A DNA stretch of 64,000 bases from Lepiota brunneoincarnata. Its lineage: Eukaryota > Basidiomycota > Agaricomycetes > Agaricales > Agaricaceae. Made by a program: the position numbers and the translations under genes. Positions 20,448-32,145 of the stretch are shown in pieces. Each line of letters opens with the position of its first letter. Position 1 is the stretch's first letter. The stretch spans positions 1 to 64,000 of the forward strand of contig JAEBUN010000048.1 in assembly GCA_023014365.1 (NCBI GenBank), read 5' to 3'. The notes under the pieces are model-generated. The model did no database searches, was not told the origin of the DNA, and saw nothing but the letters and a program-made list of their open reading frames with translations.

Positions 20448-22186
20448 CTATCCTCCCAACTCTTCTGGCTCCCATCTGTCACTAGGCTCATCCTCAGTAG
20501 TCTCCTCCAGGGTCTTCAGTCCCTCTGGTGACAGATCTATCAACTCTTGTAACTCCAGCGGCAACAGCATATGTTTTCTGGCTAAGTAGGGAATTACTCT
20601 GAACGCCACCACTTTATTCTGCCATACAGAACTGTCCAACTCTGCCAGGATATAAGATCCTCCCTTTGATCTAGATATGACCACCATGGGTCCTAGATAC
20701 CTGGGTTTCATCTTCCTGTCTGCTGAGCTCTCTATCGCCATATTTTGCACTAATACTAAATCTCCTGGGCCGAAGCGATAATCTTTTATCTTATGCGCTG
20801 CTTGTCGTTCCATCTCCCAAGCCTTGTTAAGCTTAGTGTCTGAAACACGCTGACGCATCTCCTCAACATGCCAAACATGTTTTGCTAAAGCCTGAGCTCG
20901 ATATCCTATCAACTTGGCTGTGGTCAAGTACTTATTCGGTAGCTGCACTAGCCAAGTGGCCTCTTTGACATCCAAAGGTAGCGTTGGGTGCACTCCAGTT
21001 ACCAAAAAGTACAGGGAACACCCCATTCCTTTTCTAATGGTTATCCGATCTGCCCACATAACGTGTGGTAGGTGCCAATACTACTTTTTGATGTCTCCAT
21101 CTGTAGCATTGTACAACATTTGTTGCACATCCCAGTGGGGACGCTCAATAATCCCGTTCGCCTTGGAATTGTAAGGAGATATTGTTACTCCCTTTATCCT
21201 ATATTTTTCATCCAGCCACCAAACAGCTTTCTTAAATGGAGAACTGTTGTCTGTGAAAATCTTCACTATACAGCCCCATCGGCAAATGATATCTTCAAAT
21301 AACCACTGTGCAATTGAACTGGTGTTCTCTTTTCTCAACGCTTTTGCCTCCATCCAGGATGACAGTCCACACCTTCCATGCACAATATAACTACACCCAT
21401 TAGAACTTGGCATCATATGTAGTGTGTCCACATGTAGCACTTGGAATATCAACAGCGTGGGCGTTACTATTGGCGGTGTCTCAATGATCACCTTTTGCCG
21501 TTGCTGGCATAGATGGCATGATTGCACATACCAAGCTACATCCCCTTCAACTTCCGGCCACCAGAACCTCTGCGTTATAAGCTTAGTGGTTGCGTATATT
21601 CCCCTGTGTCCTAGGAAGTCGTGGCTGGCTTGCAACATATACATATGTTGCTCCTTATCCACTACTAGCTGATGCTGACCGCTAGGGCTCATCCTATACA
21701 GTCTCCCCTCTTTGTCCAAGAAGAAATGCTCCACCATATGCTTAAGCTTACGCAGATCCAGCTCATCCAAGCCTTCAGCTGTGCTACTGCCCCCTGTTTT
21801 CAGGTATTCCCTGACTTTGGGTATTCTTTTGTCCTGTATTTGCACTGTATCTGTCCTGCGCAACTCATCATATGCTTCCTCTATCTCGGTCGACTTTTCC
21901 TCTTCAAAATCTGGCACTAGCCTGACATCTGTCATTAAACTTAGTACTTGTCGATGGTTTTCTGGACAGGCTGGGTCTTCTATAACCCTAAGCTTAGCCT
22001 GTTGTTCATCCAAGTACTCTTCCCGAGCTTGATCCAGCTCATACTCAAAATCATACACATCATGCACCAGACCCTAGTTGAAGCCAGAGCAACTGTCAAT
22101 CTCATCACAGAAGGCTTCCAAGGGTAACGGATCTGCAGCCCCTGGATCTTCTTTGATCAGTTTGAACTCCTCTCCCTCATCCTTGG
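20448..22186 (-). pseudogene. Integrase (copy B, in the inverted repeat)
   Basis: The HHCC finger (HDFLGH...CHLC) and core boxes HVDT, FTDNSSPF and IIER are present. The usual DNG of the second box is DNS. The C-terminal GDLVLV and YLGPMVV module is open to TAG at 20448. TGG to TAG at about 21080 splits the frame, and an upstream CAG to TAG lies near 22073. Both stops are shared exactly with copy C, as expected if one copy overwrote the other. Confidence 0.85.
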
Positions 22187-22215
22187 TGATACACTGATTT
22201 CACACCTATACATGA
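22187..22215. other. 29-bp LTR remnant inside copy B pol
   Basis: This is the first 29 bp of a family-1 LTR (TGATACACTGATTTCACACC...), in plus orientation, sitting between RNase H and integrase of minus-strand copy B. It matches copy B's own LTR start (28794-28822). The pol stretch on one side (22206-22380) is repeated on the other (22060-22186), so it marks a recombination junction. Confidence 0.85.
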
Positions 22216-24387
22216 TCCAGCTCATACTCAAAATCATACACATCACATGCCAGACCCTGGTGGAAGCCAGAGCAACTGTCGATCTCATCACAGAAGGCTT
22301 CCAAGGGTAACGGATCTGCAGCCCCTGGATCTTCTTTGATCAACTTGAACTCCTCTCCCTCGTCCTCGGATCCATCATCAAAATGACAGGCTGTCTCATC
22401 ACCAGGATAGTAATGTCGTCTGGACAGTCCATCCGGCCCAAATGTCTTCCCTTCTTTGTGTACTAGTGTGAAGTGGAACAATCTAATGAAGTCCACCCAA
22501 CGGTTTACAGTAGTGTTTGGGAGTTTTCCTGGGTTGTTTAACATCCCAAAGAGAAACTTTGCATCTGTTTCCACTACTAGATTTCTCGATCCCCACAATA
22601 AATATTTCTCCTGTTCCAGCACCATTCTTAAGCCGCATAGCTCTCGCTTGGGCTGAGAATACCTCTGCTGTCTCTCATCCAATAATATTGACCCAAACTT
22701 CGCATAATGTATAAGCTTAGCGTCTTCTCCATCTCGCTGATATATGTAGTATCCCACTGCCCTCCATGAGGTATCCACGGCTACTACTATGGGTTGTTTA
22801 CTTGGGAATTTGGGGTTCCTGGTCAGGAAACAGTGTTGAATCGCATCTTTCAGCTCCTGCTGCGCTTTCCGTTCATTTTCTCCCCATTCAAACTCTTGCC
22901 CTTTCTTAAGCTTTTCGTATAGAGGTGCAGCAATGGCTATGAACTTCGGGATATGATTCCTGCAGCACGTAGCTGTTCCTAGAAAACCCCTTAGCTCTGA
23001 GACATTCTCACAATCCCCCCATCTTAAAATTTTTCCGATGGTGTCTGTGGCAGGCAACTGTCCTTTATAGGAGCATTCAAAACCCACTACAGTGATTTCA
23101 TCAGCGCAGATAGTCGTTTTGGGCCCAGAGAAGGTTCCCCCTATGTATTTCATCCTCTGTAGAATCCTATTGACTGTCTGCATGTGTTCCCATACAAATC
23201 GTCGGATCCCTGGGTTCTTTTTCAACGTCTCTTCAGTGCCATCTGGCAACTCGTATCTGGTTTTCAGTCCCCTGATAGGTACATCATCTATGTATGGCAT
23301 TGTGTATTCTGGTATCTCACTGGCTAGGATCGCTGTTACATCCTCATGAAATATAGGCACTGAATTGGTCCATCCCATGGGTAACATCACTAAGCGTAGC
23401 GCTCCAAAAGGCATCTGGAACGTTGTTAAGTCCCGAGACGACTCAGCTAATAATCGCTTGTCATATCCAACATACAGATCCAGGATGCCTCCACAAGCCC
23501 TGCCTGCAAAGTGCATCGCCAAATCTTCCATTGCTGGCGGCAGCCCTGAATGCGCTATTGTTACTCTGTTCAGCGGTTCCAAGCTGTGTACCAGTCTCAA
23601 ACTTTTTCCATCTTTCTTTACCACACAGAACCATCTGGATCTATAGGATGAGTTCAACGGCTCGTATACACCAGCACTAATCTTTCTTTTTATAATGGCA
23701 AAGACTTCATCATAGATTGCTGGTGGAATTGGAATGGGCTTTTCAACCCATAACCCACGGAGTATGTTCTACCGTCGGTATCTCGATCGGCAGGAAGAAA
23801 TCTTCCCTAAAACATCCCTTTTCCTCATCTGTCCAGGCAAATGCCTTTTCTTGAAGCATCATGATGTGGTGCATCAGCTTTCTTTCCTCTGGCCACAAGA
23901 AATCCCCTGCATGGGCTTCGTCCAGCTTAAGCTTACGCTCCTCTGTATATCTGCCTGTTGGGACAAACTCTGGAGGATGCACACTAAGCTCAGGCATTTC
24001 TGCCAGTGGGTCCCCTTTTATTTCTCGTTTTATCCTGAATCTCTCTGGTAGATCACCCAACACTGGCCTCACTTTTAAGGCTACTGGTTTATATTTCTTC
24101 CCAGCCAGGCATTGTACTGTATCTTTGTCATCTTCTTCTGTTTCGAAGACAGTTATTCCCTGGTCCTCTGTGCCCTGCGCGTTGGCTATGTGTCCTAGGC
24201 ACAATAACGCCATCGCTTTATCTTCTTGTGGACAGTCCTCATTGCGTATGACTCGGTCAATGAACATTAGCTGTAGCTCGGCCTCTGAGAAGCTGCCTTT
24301 CACTAAGCTTAGTGTTTGTGCGACGACAGGGCCCTTCTCATCATTATAGTCTATTATACAAGCCACCTCTCCTTGTCCCTCAGTCAA
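22206..24387 (-). pseudogene. Reverse transcriptase and RNase H (copy B)
   Basis: RT begins in its own frame (MTEGQGEVACIID). Fingers, palm and the catalytic YIDD (MPYIDDVPIRG) are clear. The RNase H fold follows: VVAVDTSWRAVGYYIYQ, KRELCGLRMVLE, LVVETDAKFL and VHKEGKTFGPDGLSRRHYY. A 7-bp duplication near 23745 (GGGTTATGGGTTG) breaks the frame early in RT; from 23657 the rest is open for 483 codons. It is the only RNase H of the family in the window. The normal link to integrase is replaced by the recombination junction at 22187-22215. Confidence 0.88.
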
Positions 24388-24449
24388 CTCATTGAGGTTT
24401 CTTGAAAATTTTGACTGTTTTCTCTAAGCTTAAGAGAATTACACTCTCC

Positions 24450-25517
24450 TCAAGCATAAGTTGGTAACACAGCCCTTTCTCTGGTATTTGGGTCCGTAAT
24501 AACCAAGGTTTGCTTGCCACTGGCACTATTCCTGACTTCGCTAGCCGTCATTACATCAAAGGGTCGTCCCAGGAGTACTCGATACACGGGGTTACGAACG
24601 ATGTGAACTTGCCTATAGATTGTGACTCCCCCGCAGGTAAAGCCTACGTTCTTTGCAAATCCACAAGTCTTTTCAACCTGCCCATTCGCACTCTGCAAAT
24701 TTATCGTAGTATCTGGGTCCCAAGAAACTTGACATGCAATTGCCGCTTCCTGACTCATGGAGATGATCTGTGACCCGCTATCTAGCAAGGCCTCTTCCTG
24801 CCGAATCCCATTTATCAGAGTTGGCACTACTCTCAACGGCTTGCATTCTTTCGCAATAAACACTTGCCATCCCCTGTCTCTTTGGGGCAGTGACTCCAAG
24901 TACTGCATGATTGGATCCTGAGCTACCCAGGCTTGGGTTGCCGAGCCTTCTCGGAGCACCGTATCATACTTCCGAGGACCGTCTGCTAGCTCCATTATCA
25001 TGACTTGTACAGGCCCACTATTAATCTCTATATCTTCTGTATCATTGTCCCCGGGCCCTACTCCTGCTATTAAGCTTTGACTCGTGGGTACCTGTTTTCT
25101 CATAATGCGCTCTCTATAAGCATTCCTGTATATCGGTGACAATGCCAAGAGTTCTCCATGCGATACTGAGGCTTCTCGCTTCAATACCCTGCTGAGTACT
25201 TCCTCAACATTGACATTCCTCTCTATAGGGGCCTGGTGCTTATATGCAGGCTCCTTCTTGGATGGTTCCATCCTTCTGACAGGCAGTGGTGGTACATCAA
25301 CGACCGGGCGCAGTGGTTTCACATTCTTATATGGTAATTCCCCTGCTGCTGCACGCGGTGGTTTCTCCGTTGTCTGCCCTATTTCCTCATTTTCTGATTC
25401 TTCTGATTGCTCGGAATCCAATGCGTCCTCAGGAGTCTGTCCTCTGGCGAAGGCGACCTTCTTCTTCAGAGCCGGCTCCTTCCTCGAACCCTTTAGAAAC
25501 CCGACTCCGAGTTCCAA
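24450..25517 (-). pseudogene. Protease region with linker (copy B)
   Basis: A 355-codon open frame that follows gag in the -1 frame. A charged linker comes first. The retropepsin core shows the intact catalytic ALLDSGSQIISMS, a flap-like region and VLLGRPFDVM, ending LPTYA at TGA. It cuts the polyprotein. The linker keeps the 0.35 kb that copy A has lost. The RT frame opens about 60 bp later in a third frame. The domain itself has no lesion, but its element is defective. Confidence 0.82.
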
Positions 25518-27418
25518 GTCTTCACGCCACTCCTGGTGTCCAAATACTGGCTTGCCAAGGGTGTACCATCCATCAAACCACTAAGCTTAGCCTGTATCTG
25601 GGCCAATTGCTCAGCCAAAGACTGTATCTCGACATTATCATCCTTTCTGGTCATAAGCTTAACCTTTGGGGCACTCCCAGCGTGGATGGCAGCTGTTTCC
25701 AACATCTCCATGCGCTGCTTCAGACAGCAGATTTCTTCTTCTGCTGGTGACCTTTGGTTTTCTGACCTCGGGAACGCTTTCTGTGCAAACACTGCTGCCG
25801 CTGGCACTTGCGGTAACTCAGGCTCAACCTCCGGCAGTTCTGGTACCTGAACAAAGAGTTGTCCCTTTGTCGCATAGTACTTCACCACTTTCTCTTTAAT
25901 AGGCCCTTCTCCTCGAGGGATACTTGAGCCATATCCCATATATACTTTGTTCCCTTTGACTCTAATTCGTCCGGCTTGTTTATCCACCTCCATGTCCGGG
26001 CAGAATAACCAACTATGCCCCAATAATCAACAGTAAAAACACTTGCAATCGGAAAGCGACCCTGCCAGCCCACTTCCGGTATTCCTCTGAGCGTGATTAT
26101 AGCTGGCATGATTATGTCCATCCTTTGCCAAACTTTCTAAGTATGATTTTAAAGTATGCCCCTGGATATTCATGAGGTCCTTAAGCTCAGCGAGACCGCC
26201 TGCCATCTGTGAAACTTCATCCTGAAACTTCTGTTTTAAGCTTTGCAGCTCTCGCTTTACTACAGGGTCATAAGTCCCTGTTCCGGACGTTGCAGGTGGA
26301 TGGCTCATCGATGCCAAGTTTACTGGCCTCAAATCCTGATGAAGGGATTGCATAAGTGTTTTGCCAATCGAAATTTTGACGGCTTTATCCACGACGATCC
26401 TCCAATCATAGGGGTTCTCTTTGCATAAATCCTTCGCAGTCAGTGCCAACCCATCGCTTGCGGTTCTACGCACCCCGGTGATCGCTAATCTCGCATTGAG
26501 TACATCCTGGAACACCGAGTCCAGTGTGCTCGTAAATAACTTGACTAGCTCTCGGTTCGAGACTACCGCCAGTGACTTCAGGCACTTCTCTGCTTCTAGA
26601 ATGAATTGCCTTTTGAAGTCCGAGACTCTATGCTCCTCATTCATTGCAATGCCTCTACTCTCTGTGCAGAGTTCCCTCAATTGTCACACTGATCCCTGCT
26701 CGGCTGCCACAGTCTTGGGATACTCTTTCTTCAATCTCTCTACGAAGCCTGTCCAGCTTCCTGCTGGGAACTCTGCAAAACTCATCCACTCTTCACGGAT
26801 ATCCTGGTCCACATATGACACTGCCCAATTTATCCTTTCTGCATCGTCCATCGTCTTCATTATCATGAAGAGCCGTTCAAGCGTCCAGAGATAATTTCTC
26901 AATGTCTGTGGTTTTGATGCATCCCATCTGGGAGCATTATTGCTAAAGGGAATTGGCATACGCTTGTGTCCCATTTTACTAGCTGTAGTTGTTGTAGATG
27001 GCGTAGTTTGGTTTGTCTGTACAGTTGGAGTTGACTGTAATATCTGTGGTACCGTAGAGGCACCAGGAGGGTTTGTATGAAACGAGTTTTGGTTTGTAAA
27101 TGCTAAGCTTAGCGTAGGAACGGTCTGACCATCCTGGCTTTTGGTGTGCAGAATATGCGCTATGTTGCGAGCTGAGGCTGGGAGCCTTATAGTACAGTAC
27201 ATAATTCTGGGAGCAGTAGAGATCAGCGGTGCGACTTCTCTCGATACTGCAACTGCTCAACCGCTTGCTGTGCTTGCAGTTATAGAACTAGTAGGATCTT
27301 TTCGCTTTCGAGAGGTACTAGCAGCGATGAGGCCTTCAGAACCTTCTGGACAATTAGAATTCTGAGTAGTTCCCTGTTTTGGGGGGTCGACCTTCCTGAG
27401 ACTGCTCTCGAAGGACAT
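25493..27418 (-). pseudogene. Gag (copy B), full length with stops
   Basis: I place the start at ATG 27418-27416 (MSFESSLRKVDPPKQG), about 130 bp after the 5' LTR, in the context CCAAAATGTC. The frame runs 641 codons to TAA at 25493. The capsid-like region (LRNYLWTLERLFMIMKTMDD, then WTGFVERLKKEYPK) is followed by the zinc knuckle near 26020-26045 and a glutamine-rich tail. Three in-frame TGA stops are seen: near 27263, at about 26690, and at 26033 inside the knuckle, where copy A has TGG. It builds the particle shell and binds RNA. Confidence 0.8.
25496..25502 (-). promoter_or_regulatory. Candidate -1 frameshift site (copy B)
   Basis: G-GGT-TTC followed by TAA in the gag frame, identical to copy A at 1180-1186. 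The protease frame is open through it in -1. Confidence 0.6.
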
Positions 27419-27529
27419 TTTGGGTGACTTTACAGTCTCTGCTTGAACCTTTTTCTGCTTCGCAGGTGAAAGGCGGGCCAGTGTCCAAGTCTTTTGGTGT
27501 TTGTCTCGTGAAATTCAACTGAAAGCCCC

Positions 27530-27547
27530 CCTCACGGTGGGCTCCAG
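27530..27547 (-). other. Candidate tRNA primer-binding site of family 1
   Basis: TGGAGCCCACCGTGAGG starts 2 nt inside the LTR boundary on the minus strand. A TGG start matches the CCA end of a tRNA. The tRNA species is not identified. Confidence 0.45.
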
Positions 27548-27548
27548 A

Positions 27549-28822
27549 TGAAAAGGTGGAAACTTTCGTAGGTTTTAATATAGATAGTGGGCTTGTTTTC
27601 ACTAAGCTTAGCTGCAATTCAATAAGCTTAAGCTAATACAAGTGGAATGAGATAGATAATGAACAGTTTCATCTTTTAGGGTGTTCTGGGGGTGCGTTCT
27701 GACAGCGAAATTCAAGAGAGTAGTGTTTTTAGAGGTTAACGAACAGCCGTTGAAGTTATCTTAGCTGTACAGTGCAACAATGAAAGGACAATCCCTGTCA
27801 ATTCAAAGCACTGGGTCTCTGGTCTCTGGTCTCTGGTCTCTGAACTCTGGTCTCTGTCTCTGTCTCTGGGTTGGTTGATGACCAAAGAAATCACACTTAA
27901 CGACGCACACTAAATAGCCCTCTGAAACCGTTCTTGATCATGGCTCGCAGACTTGCGTGTGGAAGCGGGGGTGAGACCTCTTGTGTGTGGAAGCAGGGGT
28001 GAGACCTCTTGCTTCTCCACAAACAAGCGTGACTGTATTTATATTGTTTAGATACATGCAAGAGATAGTAAATATGAAATAGAAAACAATAAGCTTAATT
28101 GTTACAGGCACTGTAGAACATTTTGGAAGGTTTGGCAGCATTTCTACCTCACCCTGGGTTATGGGTTTTTCTCTGATTAACAAATGGCAATCCAGCCAGA
28201 CGTGTTCCCTGCTCATCTGCATTATTCTGCGTCCACGCGAGCACGTTAAGTTTCCAGATCAATTATGATCGGAATGTATAGCGGATGGACAATCCCTTGA
28301 TCCGTTGTAATTATTCTCAGTTAAGCAGTATGCCAAAGTGCCGGGACCCACAAAGCACTTGTTAATTAAGAGTCTTTGATATTTCTAGGGTTTTGGGCAT
28401 CGGTTATTGCCTCCCGAATGTTGTATGTTCCGTTCCATGGTCCGGTCATCATTATTGAACTTGCTATAGATGTAATACGCCTGCGACAGCTGCTAGGTAC
28501 ATTCTTTTATGTTCAAATGCATTCGGGTTCATCAGAAAACTGCTCGTAAGGTCCCTTGATGTGACCAGGGTATACTCGATAGGCTATGTAGAGTCCTGAA
28601 TCCCTCCGGAGAGCGTTCTGATAGCTTGGTTCACTAAGCTTAGTGATAATGAACTGGTTTGAACACGTCTGAGGCTTGAGTATCCCCAATTCGGTCAAAC
28701 TGGCTACTACAGGATATAGTACCAATCCTCTATAGAGTTCTTTAATGACATAGCCAATGATTCTATGTAGAGAATCGTTCCGGAGTATGGAATTCATGTA
28801 TAGGTGTGAAATCAGTGTATCA
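27549..28822 (-). repeat. 5' LTR of copy B
   Basis: This 1274-bp LTR starts TGATACACTGATTTC at 28822 and ends CCTTTTCA at 27549. It keeps both short ORFs (28513-28797 and 27938-28222), the TATA-type promoter and the heptamer array, with a small local duplication near 27955-28000. It abuts pol of copy C at 28823, which suggests copy B inserted into copy C. Confidence 0.9.
28513..28797 (-). CDS. Conserved short LTR ORF 1 (copy B)
   Basis: 94 codons matching 9133-9438 with scattered substitutions and no stop. Unknown function; coding status unproven. Confidence 0.28.
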   Translation of the reverse strand: MNSILRNDSLHRIIGYVIKELYRGLVLYPVVASLTELGILKPQTCSNQFIITKLSEPSYQNALRRDSGLYIAYRVYPGHIKGPYEQFSDEPECI

Positions 28823-31103
28823 CCAAGGATGAGGGAGAGGAGTTCAAACTGATCAAAGAAGATCCAGGGGCTGCAGATCCGTTACCCTTGGAAGCCTTCT
28901 GTGATGAGATTGACAGTTGCTCTGGCTTCAACTAGGGTCTGGTGCATGATGTGTATGATTTTGAGTATGAGCTGGATCAAGCTCGGGAAGAGTACTTGGA
29001 TGAACAACAGGCTAAGCTTAGGGTTATAGAAGACCCAGCCTGTCCAGAAAACCATCGACAAGTACTAAGTTTAATGACAGATGTCAGGCTAGTGCCAGAT
29101 TTTGAAGAGGAAAAGTCGACCGAGATAGAGGAAGCATATGATGAGTTGCGCAGGACAGATACAGTGCAAATACAGGACAAAAGAATACCCAAAGTCAGGG
29201 AATACCTGAAAACAGGGGGCAGTAGCACAGCTGAAGGCTTGGATGAGCTGGATCTGCGTAAGCTTAAGCATATGGTGGAGCATTTCTTCTTGGACAAAGA
29301 GGGGAGACTGTATAGGATGAGCCCTAGCGGTCAGCATCAGCTAGTAGTGGATAAGGAGCAACATATGTATATGTTGCAAGCCAGCCACGACTTCCTAGGA
29401 CACAGGGGAATATACGCAACCACTAAGCTTATAACGCAGAGGTTCTGGTGGCCGGAAGTTGAAGGGGATGTAGCTTGGTATGTGCAATCATGCCATCTAT
29501 GCCAGCAACGGCAAAAGGTGATCATTGAGACACCGCCAATAGTAACGCCCACGCTGTTGATATTCCAAGTGCTACATGTGGACACACTACATATGATGCC
29601 AAGTTCTAATGGGTGTAGTTATATTGTGCATGGAAGGTGTGGACTGTCATCCTGGATGGAGGCAAAAGCGTTGAGAAAAGAGAACACCAGTTCAATTGCA
29701 CAGTGGTTATTTGAAGATATCATTTGCCGATGGGGCTGTATAGTGAAGATTTTCACAGACAACAGTTCTCCATTTAAGAAAGCTGTTTGGTGGCTGGATG
29801 AAAAATATAGGATAAAGGGAGTAACAATATCTCCTTACAATTCCAAGGCGAACGGGATTATTGAGCGTCCCCACTGGGATGTGCAACAAATGTTGTACAA
29901 TGCTACAGATGGAGACATCAAAAAGTAGTATTGGCACCTACCACACGTTATGTGGGCAGATCGGATAACCATTAGAAAAGGAATGGGGTGTTCCCTGTAC
30001 TTTTTGGTAACTGGAGTGCACCCAACGCTACCTTTGGATGTCAAAGAGGCCACTTGGCTAGTGCAGCTACCGAATAAGTACTTGACCACAGCCAAGTTGA
30101 TAGGATATCGAGCTCAGGCTTTAGCAAAACATGTTTGGCATGTTGAGGAGATGCGTCAGCGTGTTTCAGACACTAAGCTTAACAAGGCTTGGGAGATGGA
30201 ACGACAAGCAGCGCATAAGATAAAAGATTATCGCTTCGGCCCAGGAGATTTAGTATTAGTGCAAAATATGGCGATAGAGAGCTCAGCAGACAGGAAGATG
30301 AAACCCAGGTATCTAGGACCCATGGTGGTCATATCTAGATCAAAGGGAGGATCTTATATCCTGGCAGAGTTGGACAGTTCTGTATGGCAGAATAAAGTGG
30401 TGGCGTTCAGAGTAATTCCCTACTTAGCCAGAAAACATATGCTGTTGCCGCTGGAGTTACAAGAGTTGATAGATCTGTCACCAGAGGGACTGAAGACCCT
30501 GGAGGAGACTACTGAGGATGAGCCTAGTGACAGATGGGAGCCAGAAGAGTTGGGAGGATAGAAAAAACCTGATATTGTGGACAGAACTATCTACTTATCG
30601 AAGGAAAACTATCCTAGGGACTGTAAAAGCGTTAAGCTTAAGCAAGGGATGGAGCTGGCACACCATGGCAGAAGTAGACAAACGACGCTTGCGATAAGGC
30701 GGAACTACACAAACCTCTTTGACAATAGCTTGAGAGACCTCCTTGTCGACCATCATATCCTGAAGGCGAGTGATGATCTCAGCCAATGTAATAGGTTGAG
30801 AAGCAGCTAGATTACCGTGTCAGCACCAGTTGCTTGGGAGTTGGAGGCACTGTTCATACTCTCCGCAGGCTCGGTATCGGTGTCTACCACAACAGCAGCA
30901 GAGACAGGGGCCTTGCAACCCTTGTGAGGCTAAGCTTATACATGAGAAGACGATTAGAGCCAAAAGAACACTAAGCTTATGCATTTGGGGACAGCAGAGC
31001 CTTTGGCAACGTTAGAGGAAGGAGAGCCAGTCATGGACGATGGGTTCTGAGCCTCTTCGGTCCAGGTTTTGTGGGATTCTTCAGAGCAAATGCGATTAAT
31101 GTG
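28794..31103. repeat. Perfect inverted repeat, right arm
   Basis: Partner of 19906-22215. The first 29 bp (28794-28822) belong to copy B's LTR and the rest to copy C. The junction between the two elements is thus present in both arms. Confidence 0.85.
28823..30561 (+). pseudogene. Integrase (copy C)
   Basis: A single frame from the element junction to TAG at 30561, with TAG stops near 28935 (from CAG) and at 29926 (TGG in copy A). The HHCC finger lies at about 29390-29510. The core boxes are HVDT, FTDNSSPF and IIER, and the C-terminal GDLVLV and YLGPMVV module is near 30240-30330. It is identical to copy B in the inverted-repeat arm. Confidence 0.87.
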
Positions 31104-31459
31104 GCTACAGCACTCAGAGAGTGCCTTATAGATCGCGGGCATCTCATAAGACAAATGGTAGTTGTTTTGGTAAATTTTGTAGAGCTTGCGGATATGGAAG
31201 ATGTAGTCCTGGTTGACATGATGCTTGATAGCCTCGTTATCCTCCGATAATGCTTCAATATAAGCAGACTAGAAATGATTGAGGAACGGCGAGAGAAGCA
31301 TGGAAAGAATAGACATACCCCAGGGGCGTCGAACGCAAGGAGAGCCTTCTCGACAAGGGGACGAGCAACTTGACTGTTTAGCAGGTGCTGAAGACAACCT
31401 TTGGTGTTGCTGATGAGATCGTCAAGCTCAACTTGAAGGTTGGAGATAGATGAAGCCAT
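30633..31459 (-). pseudogene. Antisense gene 2 (copy C, shortened)
   Basis: ATG at 31459-31457 (MASSISNLQVELDDL), exon 1 to a GTATGT donor near 31317, and exon 2 with SYEMPAIYKALSECC. The GTAAGC donor of copy A is ATAAGC here. The last exons, 4735-5264 in copy A, are absent: copy C goes directly from the TAAGCTTAAGC motif at 30632 to the GGAGCTGGC region. The gene probably no longer works. Confidence 0.6.
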
Positions 31460-31688
31460 TTTCTTATGAAGAATGTCTGCTAGAATGAGGTGTCGCTCCC
31501 TCACTTTTATAAGAACAGGCTGGGGGCAGTGATGATGAATCATGACGAGGGGATGAAAAGCACCCTCCACCCTAAGCTTATGACCTAAGAGGCCTAGGAA
31601 ACCTGTAATCTTGAGTAGCCAGCCTTCGACAGACTAGCTGAACCATGGTTGCCTTATTAGGTAACATGTTGCCAGGGTCTCGCGGTTA

Positions 31689-31967
31689 TCAGTGTGCACA
31701 GGGATTCTGATGGAACAGTGAGGGCACTGATTTCAATTTGGCTAGGGGGAGATGGGCCCCAAGTGGCGCAAGTGGCGCTTCAGTTTTGTTTGACATGACC
31801 TTTTTCGCGGCAAACACCATGTACAGGCTGGTTCGGGTCTGGGCTTGTAAGAAAACCAGAACGGATGACCAGGTCACTATGCGTTGTGGGTCATGGCACG
31901 CTGAGATGTCAATAAACATCACTGATAGATCAGAGAGGCATATAATGAGTATATAAGTGACTGGCAA
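31689..31967 (-). CDS. Short conserved ORF between antisense genes (copy C)
   Basis: Third copy of the 92-codon ORF, intact. See 6307-6585 for doubts about coding status. Confidence 0.25.
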   Translation of the reverse strand: MPVTYILIICLSDLSVMFIDISACHDPQRIVTWSSVLVFLQAQTRTSLYMVFAAKKVMSNKTEAPLAPLGAHLPLAKLKSVPSLFHQNPCAH

Positions 31968-32145
31968 CCTAAACTAGCTTAGGAGTCTCCCAGGAGGTCT
32001 TTAGCTTAGCTTTAGGAGATGACAGGAAAGTCAGAAACAGTTTAGCTTAACTCAGTAGGAGACAAGGAACAACAAGATGACTATTGGGATGTATATACAT
32101 GACAAGATTATATACTACATCCAAGAAGTAAACTAGGTGCAGAGA

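Larger units (their letters stand above)
19906..22215. repeat. Perfect inverted repeat, left arm
   Basis: This 2.31 kb arm is the reverse complement of 28794-31103; paired positions sum to 51009. Every reading frame compared is identical. Identity stops sharply at 22215/22216 and fades into scattered mismatches left of 19906. The arm covers integrase, the tail of pol and the start of antisense gene 2, plus 29 bp of LTR start. Confidence 0.85.
10385..28822 (-). mobile_element. Family-1 retrotransposon, copy B (3' truncated, split by element D)
   Basis: Read on the minus strand the order is 5' LTR (27549-28822), gag, protease, RT/RNase H, integrase, then the accessory region. That region is interrupted by element D at 11514-19686 and ends abruptly at 10385 inside antisense gene 1, against the LTR of copy A. 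The missing 3' end may lie left of the window, beyond copy A. It is the most complete gag-pol of the three but has several stops and one frameshift. Confidence 0.85.

Noticed and set aside
22187..22215. LTR start at 22187 taken as the end of another element
   Set aside because: Only 29 bp of LTR are present and the stretch repeats the copy B/C junction exactly, so it is a recombination remnant.
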